From Brevibacterium antiquum (GTDB lineage: Bacteria > Actinomycetota > Actinomycetes > Actinomycetales > Brevibacteriaceae), in contig NZ_JABASX010000011.1 of assembly GCF_016107655.1 (NCBI RefSeq), positions 62,001 to 126,000 on the forward strand: DNA of 64,000 nt. Direction: 5' to 3'. Below are positions 55,828 to 64,000 of the stretch, piece by piece. Below the pieces are notes generated by a model. That model saw nothing but the letters and a program-made list of their open reading frames with translations. It was not told the DNA's origin and did no database searches. Made by a program: the position numbers and the translations under genes. Each line of letters starts with the position of its first letter. Position 1 is the stretch's first letter.

Positions 55828-56574
55828 CTACGACTCGGCGATCTGGAGAGCCAGCGAGTCCACTTTCTCGACGATCGTCTCGTCGGCGGCCAGAGCCTGT
55901 TGGAATCGTGTCATCTCCTCGGCGGGCACCTGAGAGCGCACCCCGAGTCGAATGCCGACCTCGGGTCCTTCGACATGGACTCGGGCACTGCCGGGGCTCA
56001 GGCTGATCTGGGACAGCCAAGGAAAATCCTCGGCGATCGCGACCAGCGCCTGCCCCACCTCGGCGTCGGCCCAAGCCGGCGTCCAGGACTGTCCCTGGGC
56101 GAAGGCGAACATGGCCGGACGCCGGAGCAGAAAGGGCTGAGAAGTACCCGGGTCGAGGACGATGATCTGGGAGCCGGCCTCGATCGCTCCGAGCACCAGG
56201 CGCTCGGATTCTATGGGCACCGGTCGGGCGTCACTGTGCCAGGCTGTCAGCGGCGGGATCGAGCAGAAGCCGGGGGTGCATTCGCGCCCGTCCTCGGCCT
56301 GAAGCCGAACCATCGCCATCTCCGAGGCGTTGTCGACCATGTGACCGTGCTCGCCGACTTCATGTTCGGTCGCGACCGGGACGATCGGCGCATACAGCCT
56401 GGCACCCGCCAGCGCTTGGACGACGTCGAGATGGGCCTGAGGTTCCAACGGTTCCCTGTTGACCCGTCCGAGCGCTTCCAGCAGACCCGTGTCGGCCAGA
56501 CCTGAGTCGCCCGAGAACGGGTTGGGTTTGAGCTCTCGGCCTTCCCATGGCTGACCGGCCGAGTCGAATGTCAC
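55828..56574 (-). CDS. SseB-like N-terminal domain protein
   Basis: Protein of 248 residues with an SseB N-terminal-type domain (ARLYAPIVPVATEHEVG then MAMVRLQAEDGRECTPGFCS). Many actinobacteria carry such a gene directly after priA; its function is unknown. Start is GTG with GGAGG eight bases upstream, four bases after the priA stop; the longer frame upstream overlaps priA and is rejected. Acidic and soluble. Confidence 0.83.
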   Translation of the reverse strand: MTFDSAGQPWEGRELKPNPFSGDSGLADTGLLEALGRVNREPLEPQAHLDVVQALAGARLYAPIVPVATEHEVGEHGHMVDNASEMAMVRLQAEDGRECTPGFCSIPPLTAWHSDARPVPIESERLVLGAIEAGSQIIVLDPGTSQPFLLRRPAMFAFAQGQSWTPAWADAEVGQALVAIAEDFPWLSQISLSPGSARVHVEGPEVGIRLGVRSQVPAEEMTRFQQALAADETIVEKVDSLALQIAES

Positions 56575-56578
56575 TTCT

Positions 56579-57316
56579 TCAGCCTCCGGCGACTTCGAGA
56601 GCTTCTTCCAAGGTGAACTTTCCGGCGTACAGGGCCTTGCCCACGATCGCCGAGTCCACGCCGAAGGGAACCAGCTCGCGCAGGTTCCGCAGATCCTCAA
56701 GGCTGGAGACGCCGCCCGAGGCCACGATCGGCTTATCAGTCTTCTCCGCCATCGACTTCAGCAGCTCCACATTGGGTCCCTGCAGAGTGCCGTCCTTGCG
56801 GACGTCGGTGACGACGTAACGGGCGCAGCCTGCCTTCTCAAGAGTCGAGAGAACCTCGTAGAGATCTCCCCCGTCCTGGGTCCAGCCGCGGGCGGCGAGA
56901 GTTGTTCCGCGCACATCGAGCCCGATGGCGACCTGATCGCCGAAACGCGAGATCATATCGGCGGTCCACTCCGGGTTCTCCAACGCGGCAGTCCCGATGT
57001 TCACCCGCTCAGCACCAGTGTCCAGAGCCCGTTCGAGGCTCTCGGTGTCGCGGATGCCGCCGGAGAGCTCGACCTTGATGCCGACAGCCTTGACGACCTG
57101 GTTGAGCAGGTCTGAGTTCGATCCGCGACCGAATGCAGCGTCGAGGTCGACGAGGTGGATCCACTCCGCTCCCCGGCTTTCGAAGTCCTGGGCGGCGTCG
57201 ATGGGGGAACCGTAGTCGGTTTCGGTTCCGGCTTCGCCCTGGACGAGGCGCACGGCTTTGCCGTCGGCGACGTCTACGGCCGGCAGGAGTACGAGTTTGT
57301 TGGGGGTTTGAGTCAT
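56579..57316 (-). CDS. priA: Bifunctional HisA/TrpF isomerase
   Basis: (Beta/alpha)8-barrel isomerase of 245 residues. In actinobacteria the HisA homologue, PriA, acts on both ProFAR in histidine synthesis and phosphoribosyl anthranilate in tryptophan synthesis. [15 protein letters not shown] opens the protein, with the first catalytic Asp there (Asp15-16 region) and the second in [15 protein letters not shown] near 169. [10 protein letters not shown] and [11 protein letters not shown] are the phosphate-binding loops. AAAGG precedes the ATG. Part of the hisC-hisB-hisH-priA cluster. Dual specificity is inferred from lineage. Confidence 0.93.
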   Translation of the reverse strand: MTQTPNKLVLLPAVDVADGKAVRLVQGEAGTETDYGSPIDAAQDFESRGAEWIHLVDLDAAFGRGSNSDLLNQVVKAVGIKVELSGGIRDTESLERALDTGAERVNIGTAALENPEWTADMISRFGDQVAIGLDVRGTTLAARGWTQDGGDLYEVLSTLEKAGCARYVVTDVRKDGTLQGPNVELLKSMAEKTDKPIVASGGVSSLEDLRNLRELVPFGVDSAIVGKALYAGKFTLEEALEVAGG

Positions 57317-57392
57317 TGTGACCTTTCTCAAGAGGCTCTGGAGACTGAGCTGGAGGAACCGGAGTGTGTGGAACTGGAGCGTATGGACAATG

Positions 57393-58022
57393 CTAGTGGG
57401 CTGCCTCGCGGCCCTGGGGGAAGGAGCCGAGCCAGTTGCGCAGCAGACGCGCACCCGCATCGGATGACTTCTCGGGGTGGAACTGTGCTGCCCAGGTGGT
57501 GCCGTCCTCGACTGCCGCGATGAAGCTACTGCCATGGGTTGCTGTGGTCACCATGGTGTTCGGTGGAGTGTCGGTTGCCGCATATGAGTGGACGAAGTAG
57601 AAGCGCTCTTCGGCGACACCGTCGAACATCTGTGAGGTTGTCGGTGCACTGACCTGTGACCATCCCATGTGCGGCACGACCGGAGCCTCGAGTGCTGTGA
57701 CGGCGCCGGGCCAGAGTCCGATGCCTTCCGTCTTCACTCTGTGTTCTTCCCCGCGGGCGAAGAACACCTGCAGCCCGACGCAGATGCCGAGCAGAGGCCG
57801 CTGGCTTTCGTGCCACGAGCGGATGAGGTCGTCCCCGCCGATTCGCTTCAGTCCGGCCATCACTGCCGAGTAAGCCCCGACACCGGGAACGAGCAATCCG
57901 TCTGCACCATCGATGATGGCACGGTCTGCTGTGAGCACGACTTCGGCACCGGCCGCCTCCACTGCGCGAACGGCCGAACGAACGTTGCCCGCGCCGTAGT
58001 CCAAGACAGCGACCGTGCTCAT
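57393..58022 (-). CDS. hisH: Imidazole glycerol phosphate synthase, glutaminase subunit
   Basis: Class I glutamine amidotransferase of 209 residues supplying ammonia to HisF. Catalytic Cys81 is in LLGICVGLQ, and His182 and Glu184 in [17 protein letters not shown] is the family start. HisF itself is not in the window. The ATG overlaps the stop of the upstream membrane-protein gene by four bases, so the two are translationally coupled. Confidence 0.95.
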   Translation of the reverse strand: MSTVAVLDYGAGNVRSAVRAVEAAGAEVVLTADRAIIDGADGLLVPGVGAYSAVMAGLKRIGGDDLIRSWHESQRPLLGICVGLQVFFARGEEHRVKTEGIGLWPGAVTALEAPVVPHMGWSQVSAPTTSQMFDGVAEERFYFVHSYAATDTPPNTMVTTATHGSSFIAAVEDGTTWAAQFHPEKSSDAGARLLRNWLGSFPQGREAAH

Positions 58023-58621
58023 CTCTTCGCTCCCTTGGTGAGGACGCTGTAGATCCTCCAGAGGGAGAAGCCGAGGACGATCGCGCCGAAGACAGCGACC
58101 ACCCAGGCCATGGTGTTTCCGCTGAGCCCGATCGTGATGCCGAAGGCGGTGATGAGCCCGGCGAGGACCGCTACGACGATCCACAGCAGCGCAGTCCGGG
58201 CCACGGCGGCCCGACCTGGAGACATCGTGGCGGCGCTGGCCTGCAGCTTCGTCATCGAGGAGGTGGGTATGCTGCCCTCGACTTCGTCGGCTGACACGAT
58301 TTCGAGCAGGAGCTGCTCGAGGACGTCTGGAAGGTTCTTCAGCGCCAGACCTGCCGGAACATCCGATTCGCGGGCACCGTGGCGGTAGTGACCGGCGTCG
58401 ATCTGCTCCTCACTGCGGGCCAGGAGGAGGACCTCGTGCTTGCCGGAGAGTTTCGAGATCGCTGCGGCCGCCTCGTTGCCTGTCTGGACATCCGTGTCGG
58501 CCAAGACGATACCGGTGAAATCACCGATGGGAACGATTGTCCCCTTGATGTTCGACAGCACGCAGGCTGCGGCCAGCTGCTCGGCGACTCCGAACGGAGT
58601 CACGACGACGGTGGTGCTCAC
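58019..58621 (-). CDS. Unknown two-helix membrane protein in the his operon
   Basis: Protein of 200 residues with no family I can name. The N-terminal 100 residues are soluble and Rossmann-like in pattern ([31 protein letters not shown]). Two transmembrane helices lie at about 140-160 and 168-190, with a short basic tail. It overlaps hisH and hisB by four bases each, so it is translated as part of the histidine operon. A role in the operon beyond co-expression is not known. Confidence 0.75.
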   Translation of the reverse strand: MSTTVVVTPFGVAEQLAAACVLSNIKGTIVPIGDFTGIVLADTDVQTGNEAAAAISKLSGKHEVLLLARSEEQIDAGHYRHGARESDVPAGLALKNLPDVLEQLLLEIVSADEVEGSIPTSSMTKLQASAATMSPGRAAVARTALLWIVVAVLAGLITAFGITIGLSGNTMAWVVAVFGAIVLGFSLWRIYSVLTKGAKR

Positions 58622-59214
58622 AGGACTCCCTTGGTGCTGGGTACCGAGCTGTTGCGCTCATCGGGCTCGACTGCTTCCCGCAGAGCGCGGGCGAAGGCTT
58701 TGAACTCGGCTTCGGCGATGTGGTGCGGATCCCGGCCGCGCAGCAGGTCGAGGTGCACGGTGAGACCGGCATGGAAAGCAATGGATTCGAGGGAGTGCGA
58801 GGTCATCGATCCCGTGAAGTGTCCGCCGATGAGGTGGTATTGCTGACCCTCGGGTTCTCCTTCGTGCACGAAGTACGGGCGACCGGCCACGTCGACGACG
58901 CAGCGGGCCAGAGCCTCGTCCAATGGAACGGCGGCCAGTCCGTAGCGGCGGATGCCGGACTTGTCGCCCAGTGCTTCGCTCAATGCCTGGCCCAGGACGA
59001 TTGAGGTGTCCTCAACCGTGTGGTGGACGTCGATGTGCGTATCGCCGTCGGCTTTGATCTCCATGTCGATGAGTGAGTGCTTCGACAGTGCTGTGAGCAT
59101 GTGGTCGAAGAAGGGAACACTCGTCGAAATGTCGGACTGGCCGGTTCCGTCGAGGTTGATCGAAACGGTGACCGAGGATTCCGAGGTCGTACGGGAGCGT
59201 TGTGCCTGCCTCAT
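58618..59214 (-). CDS. hisB: Imidazoleglycerol-phosphate dehydratase
   Basis: Mn-dependent enzyme of 198 residues for the sixth step of histidine synthesis, monofunctional as in actinobacteria. Metal-binding motifs are clear: [25 protein letters not shown] and [13 protein letters not shown]. Good coupling to the following gene (4-bp overlap). About 100 bp separate it from hisC. Confidence 0.96.
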   Translation of the reverse strand: MRQAQRSRTTSESSVTVSINLDGTGQSDISTSVPFFDHMLTALSKHSLIDMEIKADGDTHIDVHHTVEDTSIVLGQALSEALGDKSGIRRYGLAAVPLDEALARCVVDVAGRPYFVHEGEPEGQQYHLIGGHFTGSMTSHSLESIAFHAGLTVHLDLLRGRDPHHIAEAEFKAFARALREAVEPDERNSSVPSTKGVL

Positions 59215-59315
59215 GAATGGCCTTTCGTAGGAAGGGTGGGGGCCGTCTGAGGACCATTGTCCCCTGACTCGAGCGAAGTGGTGCGACTCAGCGTGCGCAT
59301 CTCAAGGCCGGGATC

Positions 59316-60449
59316 TCAGTTCGATTCCAGTAGAATACCGGGGTCTTCGGCCAGGATCTCGTCGACTGCGGTGAGGAACGCGGTGGTCTCCTCGTCTGTG
59401 CCTGCATTGACCCGAGCATGGTGGTCGATGCCGATGTCACGGATGAGAATTCCGCGGTCCAGGAGCTTCTGCCACAGTTCATGTGGTGAGGCGATGTTGC
59501 CGAAGAGGACGAAGTTCGAATCGCTGGGATAGACACTGAACCCGACGTTGCTCAGGTGGTCCGAGATTCGGTCGCGAGCGTCGATGAGCCGGTCCACGTT
59601 CTCCAGGAGGACGTCTGCGTGTTCCAAAGCGGTGCAGGCCAGCACCTGAGTGATTTCCGATAGGTGGTAGGGCAGACGCACCAGGCGCAGGACGTCAATG
59701 AGATCCGGGGCCGCGATCGCATACCCTAGGCGCAGCCCTGCGCAGGCGAAGGCCTTGCTCATCGTCCGCGATACGACCAGACGGGGACGACCTTCCAGAA
59801 GCGTCATCGCCGAGGCTTGTGCGGGCCTGGAGAATTCGGCGTAGGCCTCATCGACGATGACGATGCCCGAGCAGTTGTCGTACGCCGCTTCGATGACGTC
59901 GAGACCGATCGATGTTCCTGTCGGATTATTCGGTGTGCACAAGAAGACGATGTCTGGATCGGCTTCAGCAACCTCGGCGCCGACGGTCTCTGCATCAAGG
60001 GTGAAGTCATCCTTGCGCGCCGATGACTGCCAGGTGGCACCGGTGCCCGTGGTGATCAGTGGGTGCATGGAGTAGCTGGGAGTGAACCCGAGGACCGTGC
60101 GACCCGGTCCTCCGAATGCCTGCACGATATGGGAGAGGACCTCGTTCGATCCGTTCGCCGCCCAGATCATGTCGGGGCTGAGTCCGACGGTCTGACCGGC
60201 TCGGTCGTTGACTCCGTGCAGGTAGGTGACCAGATGTTCGCGCAGCTCCTCGAACTCACGGTCGGGGTAGCGGTTGAGCCCGGCGAAGTGATCGTCGACG
60301 GCCGACCGCATGCTTTCGACGACCACGTCCGGAATCGGATAGGCGTTCTCGTTGACGTTCAGCTGCACCGGCACATCCAGGTGCGGAGCCCCGTAGGGCT
60401 TGAGGCCGACTAGGTCCGAACGCACTGGCAAAGACTCGTTATTTCCCAC
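59316..60449 (-). CDS. hisC: Histidinol-phosphate aminotransferase
   Basis: Fold-type I PLP aminotransferase of 377 residues transferring an amino group from glutamate to imidazole acetol phosphate. The PLP Lys lies in SRTMSKAFACAGLRLGY near 233, the cofactor Asp/Tyr region in VDEAYAEF and the phosphate-binding Arg near the C-terminus. Starts the histidine cluster seen here; hisD is not in the window. Its start is nine bases from the LysM stop, so the two may share a transcript. Confidence 0.94.
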   Translation of the reverse strand: MGNNESLPVRSDLVGLKPYGAPHLDVPVQLNVNENAYPIPDVVVESMRSAVDDHFAGLNRYPDREFEELREHLVTYLHGVNDRAGQTVGLSPDMIWAANGSNEVLSHIVQAFGGPGRTVLGFTPSYSMHPLITTGTGATWQSSARKDDFTLDAETVGAEVAEADPDIVFLCTPNNPTGTSIGLDVIEAAYDNCSGIVIVDEAYAEFSRPAQASAMTLLEGRPRLVVSRTMSKAFACAGLRLGYAIAAPDLIDVLRLVRLPYHLSEITQVLACTALEHADVLLENVDRLIDARDRISDHLSNVGFSVYPSDSNFVLFGNIASPHELWQKLLDRGILIRDIGIDHHARVNAGTDEETTAFLTAVDEILAEDPGILLESN

Positions 60450-60458
60450 CGCATCAGT

Positions 60459-60791
60459 CTAGCGTTGGGGCACATCCAGGGTCTGACCCGGGTGCACCAC
60501 AGGCGAGGACAGATGGTTGATCTCCACGATCTCGGAAACGACATCGCGAGTGTCGCGTTCGATTCCGAGGTTCGACGCGACGGCCCACAGCGACTCGCCT
60601 TCGCCGACGACGACCGCCTCGGTGTCGATGCCGATGTCTTCGGTCTCTGCTCCGGCGGCGGCCGAGAACGACTGCGTGGCGACGAAGAATGCTCCGCCGA
60701 TGATGACGAGAGCGCACACCATGGTCCGAAGCAGGCGCATCGCCTGGCGTCCACGAGTGGTGAAACGCAGTTCCTGGTTCTGTGCAGACAT
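60459..60791 (-). CDS. LysM-domain membrane protein, probable SOS cell-division regulator
   Basis: Protein of 110 residues with one N-terminal membrane helix (about 21-43) and a single LysM peptidoglycan-binding domain (about 58-107, GEGESLWAVASNLG to VHPGQTLDVPQR). Small LysM proteins divergent from lexA, such as YneA of Bacillus and Rv2719c of Mycobacterium, delay division after DNA damage. Placement next to lexA with SOS-box-like sequences between them supports the same role here. It is shorter than Rv2719c and has no cytoplasmic extension. Confidence 0.87.
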   Translation of the reverse strand: MSAQNQELRFTTRGRQAMRLLRTMVCALVIIGGAFFVATQSFSAAAGAETEDIGIDTEAVVVGEGESLWAVASNLGIERDTRDVVSEIVEINHLSSPVVHPGQTLDVPQR

Positions 60792-60832
60792 CGCTTAACC
60801 TCTTCCCTTCGTACGATTCCACCCGTAATAGG

Positions 60833-60899
60833 TAGAACGTCTGTTCTATTCAACATGCCAATCGAACATATGTCCAGTCCAACTCGAACATTTATGCGA
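60833..60899. promoter_or_regulatory. Three SOS-box-like sequences between lysM gene and lexA
   Basis: TAGAACGTCTGTTCTA (60833-60848) closely fits the actinobacterial SOS box TCGAACnnnnGTTCGA. Two weaker copies follow: TCGAACATATGTCCAG (60862-60877) and TCGAACATTTATGCGA (60884-60899), 22 bp apart. LexA bound here would repress both divergent genes until RecA-driven cleavage. Confidence 0.82.
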
Positions 60900-61025
60900 C
60901 AATGAGAGAGAACCAGCGTTGTTGATTGATCTGAAAGAACCATCTCAGGCGGCACTGACACGAGAATTCTCGACGTGAGGATCCAGCGGTGAGGTCGGCA
61001 GGAATAGAACGAAGGGGAACGAGCA

Positions 61026-61781
61026 ATGGTTCAGAACAAACGAGGCAGGGGCCGTCCCCGCAATGAGGACGTCGCCAGCGAGATCGCGGCCGCCCGCAGC
61101 GATGACGAGGACGTCTCGATTCCGGAAGGCTCCACCGGCGAGGGCGATTTTCGTCTGACCCCGCGACAGCGGTTGGTCCTCGAGACCATCGAACGCGCAG
61201 TCGTCACCAACGGCTACCCGCCGAGCATGCGTGAGATCGGCAAAGCGGCCGGACTCGCCTCACTCTCCAGCGTGGCCCACCAACTCTCTCAGCTCGAACG
61301 CCTCGGCTATGTCCGCCGAGACCCGAAGCGCCCGCGTGCCATCGAAGTCGTCAATCCCTTCGAAGAGGAAGAAGCTGAGCGCGCCAAGTACGAGGAGCTG
61401 GCCAACAACACCGTCCAGGTTCCTGTCGTCGGTCGCATCGCCGCGGGCGGGCCCATTCTGGCCGAACAGGAGATCGACGACGTCTTCTCTCTGCCGACGC
61501 AGGTCGTGGGCTCGGGTGACATGTTCCTGCTCAAGGTCGTCGGTGACTCGATGATCGAGGCAGCCATCTGTCACGATGACTGGGTGGTCGTGCGCAAACA
61601 GCACACCGCCGACAACGGTCAGATCGTCGCGGCGCTGCTCGATGGCGAAGCAACCGTGAAGACCCTCAAGCGCAAGGCCGGGCAGCAGTGGCTGCTCCCC
61701 CACAACAAGGACTACGAACCGATCGACGGCACCTATGCCCAGATCATGGGTCTCGTCGTCTCGGTCATTCGGCGCCTCTGA
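61026..61781 (+). CDS. lexA: LexA repressor
   Basis: SOS repressor of 251 residues. The N-terminal winged helix (about 43-105, with [19 protein letters not shown]) follows a 40-residue basic/acidic tail rare outside actinobacteria. The cleavage bond is Ala140-Gly141 in RIAAGG, and the self-cleavage dyad is Ser175 (GDSM) and Lys212 (EATVKTL). About 110 bp of leader separate the last SOS-like site from the ATG. Ends in a strong hairpin facing dinG. Confidence 0.97.
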   Translation: MVQNKRGRGRPRNEDVASEIAAARSDDEDVSIPEGSTGEGDFRLTPRQRLVLETIERAVVTNGYPPSMREIGKAAGLASLSSVAHQLSQLERLGYVRRDPKRPRAIEVVNPFEEEEAERAKYEELANNTVQVPVVGRIAAGGPILAEQEIDDVFSLPTQVVGSGDMFLLKVVGDSMIEAAICHDDWVVVRKQHTADNGQIVAALLDGEATVKTLKRKAGQQWLLPHNKDYEPIDGTYAQIMGLVVSVIRRL

Positions 61782-61840
61782 CATGATCGCCTGAGTCTGA
61801 TGACCCTCAGGTCTTCCGACCGCTGAAGTTCCAACGCACT

Positions 61841-61868
61841 GTGCCCCGTCCGATCTCGGACGGGGCAC
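61841..61868. terminator. Terminator between lexA and dinG
   Basis: GTGCCCCGTCCG and CGGACGGGGCAC form a perfect 12-bp stem with loop ATCT. The genes on either side converge, so it may terminate both. Its right arm is the start of a 20-bp tandem repeat. Confidence 0.75.
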
Positions 61869-61935
61869 AGTGCTGTTCGATGAGGCGGAGTGCTATCGGA
61901 CGGGGCCGAGTGCTGTCGGACGGGGCTCAGCGCGT
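61856..61935. repeat. 20-bp imperfect tandem repeat, four units
   Basis: Four consecutive 20-bp units based on TCGGACGGGGCnnAGTGCTG; the second (TTCGATGAGGCGGAGTGCTA) is the most diverged. The first unit overlaps the right arm of the lexA terminator, so the repeat probably arose by slippage copying that arm. Confidence 0.75.
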
Positions 61936-61947
61936 GTCAGACTCCGG

Positions 61948-63915
61948 TCATTTCTCCGTTGCTGCCAGACGTCCCAGGCTGCTCTTCACGAGTGCCGAAT
62001 CCGTCGTCGGCCACATCGTCGGCATCGAGTTCACCAGATAGCCGCCGTACCGAGCCGAGCGCAGGCGCGAGTCGAGGACCGCGACCACTCCCCTGTCCGA
62101 GGTCGACCGGATGAGACGGCCCGCACCCTGGGCCAGGCGCAGTGCGGCATGAGTGGCGCTGACGGCCATGAAGCCGTTGACGCCCCGATCGTCGGCGTCT
62201 CTCGACCTTGCCTGCATCAGTGGGTCATCGGGCCGGGGGAACGGAAGCCTGTCGATGATGACGAGGCGATTGGTCCGGCCCGGTACGTCCACTCCCTGCC
62301 ACAATGACATGGTGCCGAACAGGCAGGCCTGGTCGTCTGCAGTGAACTGAGAGACGAGAGACGGCAGTCCGTCATCGCCCTGGAGAAGGATCGGAAGGTC
62401 CAATTTCGTCCTCAGGTGTTCGGCTGCGGCATTCGCAGCCGCTCGCGAGGAGAACAGTCCCAGCGCACCGCCCTTCGAAGCGGTGACCAGTGCCTCAAGC
62501 TCATCCAGTGCCTGTTCGCTCAGGCCGCTGCGACCCGGGCGCGGCAGGTGCGCTGCGACGTAGAGGATGCTCTGCTTGCCGTAGTCGAACGGTGATCCGA
62601 CGTCGAGGCTGTCCCATTTGGGTGCGTCGGGACCGAACAGCCCCAGCGACGCTGCGACCGCGTCGAAGTTGCCACCCAGTGACAGAGTCGCCGAGGTGGC
62701 CACCACCGTTGACTCTTCGAAGATCCCTGACCGCATGGTGCCGGCAACACTCAACGGCGCGACTACGAGGTTTGTGGTCTCGCGCTCGCGGAAGGTGCTT
62801 CGAGACAGCCACACGACGTCGTTCTTGCCCGGGGAGCAGAAGCGCTCGGCGAGTTCGAAGATCTCCTGGCAGCGGGCCTTGGCCATCTGGCGGCCGGCGT
62901 CGGAGTCTTCTGTCTTGCCGCCGATGTCGTTGATGATCTGGCGAGTGGAGTCACGAATCTGCGCCAGCGCAAGGGACAGTGCCTCGCTCATGTTCATGAT
63001 CAGACCTTCGCCGACACCGCTTTGAGCTCGTTCGAGTGCCGCAGCCGCTGAATCGAGCAGCGCGACGACGCCGTCCTGAACGATCGTGTGCTTGCGCACG
63101 GAGCTTGTGGCGGCCGCGAGCATGCTGGTGTTGATCTGACCGGACAGGGCGTTCGTGACCCTGTCCTTGAGCTCGTGAGCCTCGTCGATGATGATGACGT
63201 CGTGCTCGGGCAGCACGGTGTTCTCGCCGAAGGCGTCGATGGCCAGCAGCGCATGGTTGGTCACGACGATGTCGGCCTCGGCCGCGTTGTTGCGGGCCAG
63301 CTCTGCGAAGCATTCGGTGTACAGCGGGCAGTTCGACCCGAGGCAGTCGAAGGCGTTGACAGAGACCTCTGACCACGCCCTGTCGCTGACTCCCGGGAGC
63401 AGATCATCGCGATCTCCGGTGTCCGTGGTCTTCTCCCACGTCCGAATCCGCTGGATCTCCTCGCCCAGGCCGGACCTGTCTGTCGGCTTCCGTCCGGCCT
63501 CCGCATCGGCACCGAGGTCGAAGAGCATTCCCTCGCCCTCATCGGGATAGCCGCCGGAGAGTTTGTGTTTGCAGACATAGTTGCGTCGGCCTTTGAGCAG
63601 GGCGGCCCTCGGCAGCGGGTCGAGGGTCTTCTTGACTGCCTTGAACAGTCGTGGCAGATCCCTGTGGATGATCTGTGTCTGCAGGGCCAGGGTGGCCGTC
63701 GACACGATGACGCGCTTACCCGTCCGACTGGAGTACTCGGCCGCGGGGACCAGGTACGCCAAAGATTTGCCTGTGCCCGTTCCGGCCTGGACCAAGAGGT
63801 GGATGCCCTTGTCCACCGATGAGGCGACCGCCTCGGCCATCTCTGTCTGACCTTTCCTGGTCGAGCCGCCGATGGCCCCTACGGCGGACTCGAGCAGATC
63901 TTCGACGGTGCTCAC
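61948..63915 (-). CDS. dinG: ATP-dependent DNA helicase, DinG/XPD family
   Basis: Superfamily 2 5'-3' helicase of 655 residues for repair and resolving DNA or R-loop structures. Walker A AGTGTGKS has Lys50, and the DEAH box is at 244-247. Four cysteines (115, 191, 196, 202) between them are placed to bind a 4Fe-4S cluster. C-terminal motifs include FSSRAAANAAAEHLR and GAGRLIRSTSDRGVVAVLDSR. Start is GTG overlapping the preceding stop by four bases. Located beside lexA, though no SOS-like site is seen at its own start. Confidence 0.93.
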   Translation of the reverse strand: MSTVEDLLESAVGAIGGSTRKGQTEMAEAVASSVDKGIHLLVQAGTGTGKSLAYLVPAAEYSSRTGKRVIVSTATLALQTQIIHRDLPRLFKAVKKTLDPLPRAALLKGRRNYVCKHKLSGGYPDEGEGMLFDLGADAEAGRKPTDRSGLGEEIQRIRTWEKTTDTGDRDDLLPGVSDRAWSEVSVNAFDCLGSNCPLYTECFAELARNNAAEADIVVTNHALLAIDAFGENTVLPEHDVIIIDEAHELKDRVTNALSGQINTSMLAAATSSVRKHTIVQDGVVALLDSAAAALERAQSGVGEGLIMNMSEALSLALAQIRDSTRQIINDIGGKTEDSDAGRQMAKARCQEIFELAERFCSPGKNDVVWLSRSTFRERETTNLVVAPLSVAGTMRSGIFEESTVVATSATLSLGGNFDAVAASLGLFGPDAPKWDSLDVGSPFDYGKQSILYVAAHLPRPGRSGLSEQALDELEALVTASKGGALGLFSSRAAANAAAEHLRTKLDLPILLQGDDGLPSLVSQFTADDQACLFGTMSLWQGVDVPGRTNRLVIIDRLPFPRPDDPLMQARSRDADDRGVNGFMAVSATHAALRLAQGAGRLIRSTSDRGVVAVLDSRLRSARYGGYLVNSMPTMWPTTDSALVKSSLGRLAATEK

Positions 63916-64000
63916 TCGCCGATGACCAGGTCCGGACGTCGGAAGTCGGCGAGTTCCGCGGCCAGGTCTGCCGGAACCTTCGCCTGCATGGCGGTTCCCT
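63912..64000 (-). CDS. C-terminal end of a gene, possibly HflX GTPase (start beyond window)
   Basis: The last 28 codons of a minus-strand frame end in GTAMQAKVPADLAAELADFR, eight more residues and a stop that overlaps the dinG GTG by four bases. In related actinobacteria hflX often precedes dinG, and the VPADLAAEL tail resembles HflX C-termini; too little is visible to be sure. Confidence 0.4.
   Translation of the reverse strand, partial: GTAMQAKVPADLAAELADFRRPDLVIGE

Overview
This is a high-GC bacterial chromosome segment, almost certainly from an actinobacterium. Conserved blocks that point there are DUF1844-infC-rpmI-rplT-spoU methyltransferase-pheS-pheT, dinG next to lexA with a divergent LysM gene, a hisC-hisB-hisH-priA cluster, and mycobacterial/rhodococcal-type steroid side-chain genes under a KstR-like TetR regulator. 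Gene content and layout fit Micrococcales, possibly Brevibacterium; this is an inference, not a search result. No rRNA, tRNA, CRISPR array, prophage or transposase was found.

Layout. 0-1.5 kb: two ATPase subunits of a peptide/nickel-type ABC importer. 1.5-18 kb: a CoA-thioester catabolic block resembling cholesterol/steroid side-chain degradation. It holds ltp2-, chsH1- and chsH2-like genes (chsH2 split into a MaoC gene and a DUF35 gene), a fadD17-like ligase, chsE1/chsE2-like dehydrogenases, a fused chsE3-like dehydrogenase, a hydratase, a thiolase, several short-chain dehydrogenases, an MFS transporter and a TetR regulator. Three intergenic regions share a 16-bp palindrome of the form CTAKAATYRATTMTAG, which has KstR-like spacing and lies in predicted promoters; it is the likely operator of this regulon. 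18-21 kb: a patatin lipase and a UbiB-like kinase. 21-31 kb: an uncharacterised catabolic locus with a DUF3100 permease, an amidohydrolase lacking the usual HxH metal motif, an ornithine-cyclodeaminase homologue and a GntR regulator, next to a LysR-dctQ-dctM-dctP TRAP cluster and a YgeA-type racemase. 31-35 kb: an AT-richer orphan membrane gene, then pabC and a fused pabAB for p-aminobenzoate synthesis. 35-46.8 kb: an SDR, pheT-pheS, a catabolic-type acetolactate synthase, a pentapeptide-repeat protein, an AbiEi/DUF559-like gene flanked by two 68-bp inverted-orientation palindromic repeats, an rRNA methyltransferase, and rplT-rpmI-infC with an ATC start codon and an attenuator-like leader. 46.8-55.8 kb: DUF1844, a SWIM-SNF2 helicase, a TetR/epimerase pair with matching palindromes, and an AbgT transporter with an M20 amidohydrolase. 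55.8-64 kb: sseB-like, priA, hisH, a membrane gene, hisB, hisC, the LysM protein, lexA with three SOS-box-like sequences, dinG, and the tail of another gene.

How the genes work together. The CoA block would activate an acid side chain (FadD), dehydrogenate it (ChsE-type), hydrate it (MaoC types), oxidise it (SDRs) and cleave it by thiolysis or aldol cleavage (thiolase, Ltp2/DUF35). The 21-31 kb block would import and open an amide or amino-acid-like substrate. The right-hand third is housekeeping: translation, histidine synthesis and the SOS response.
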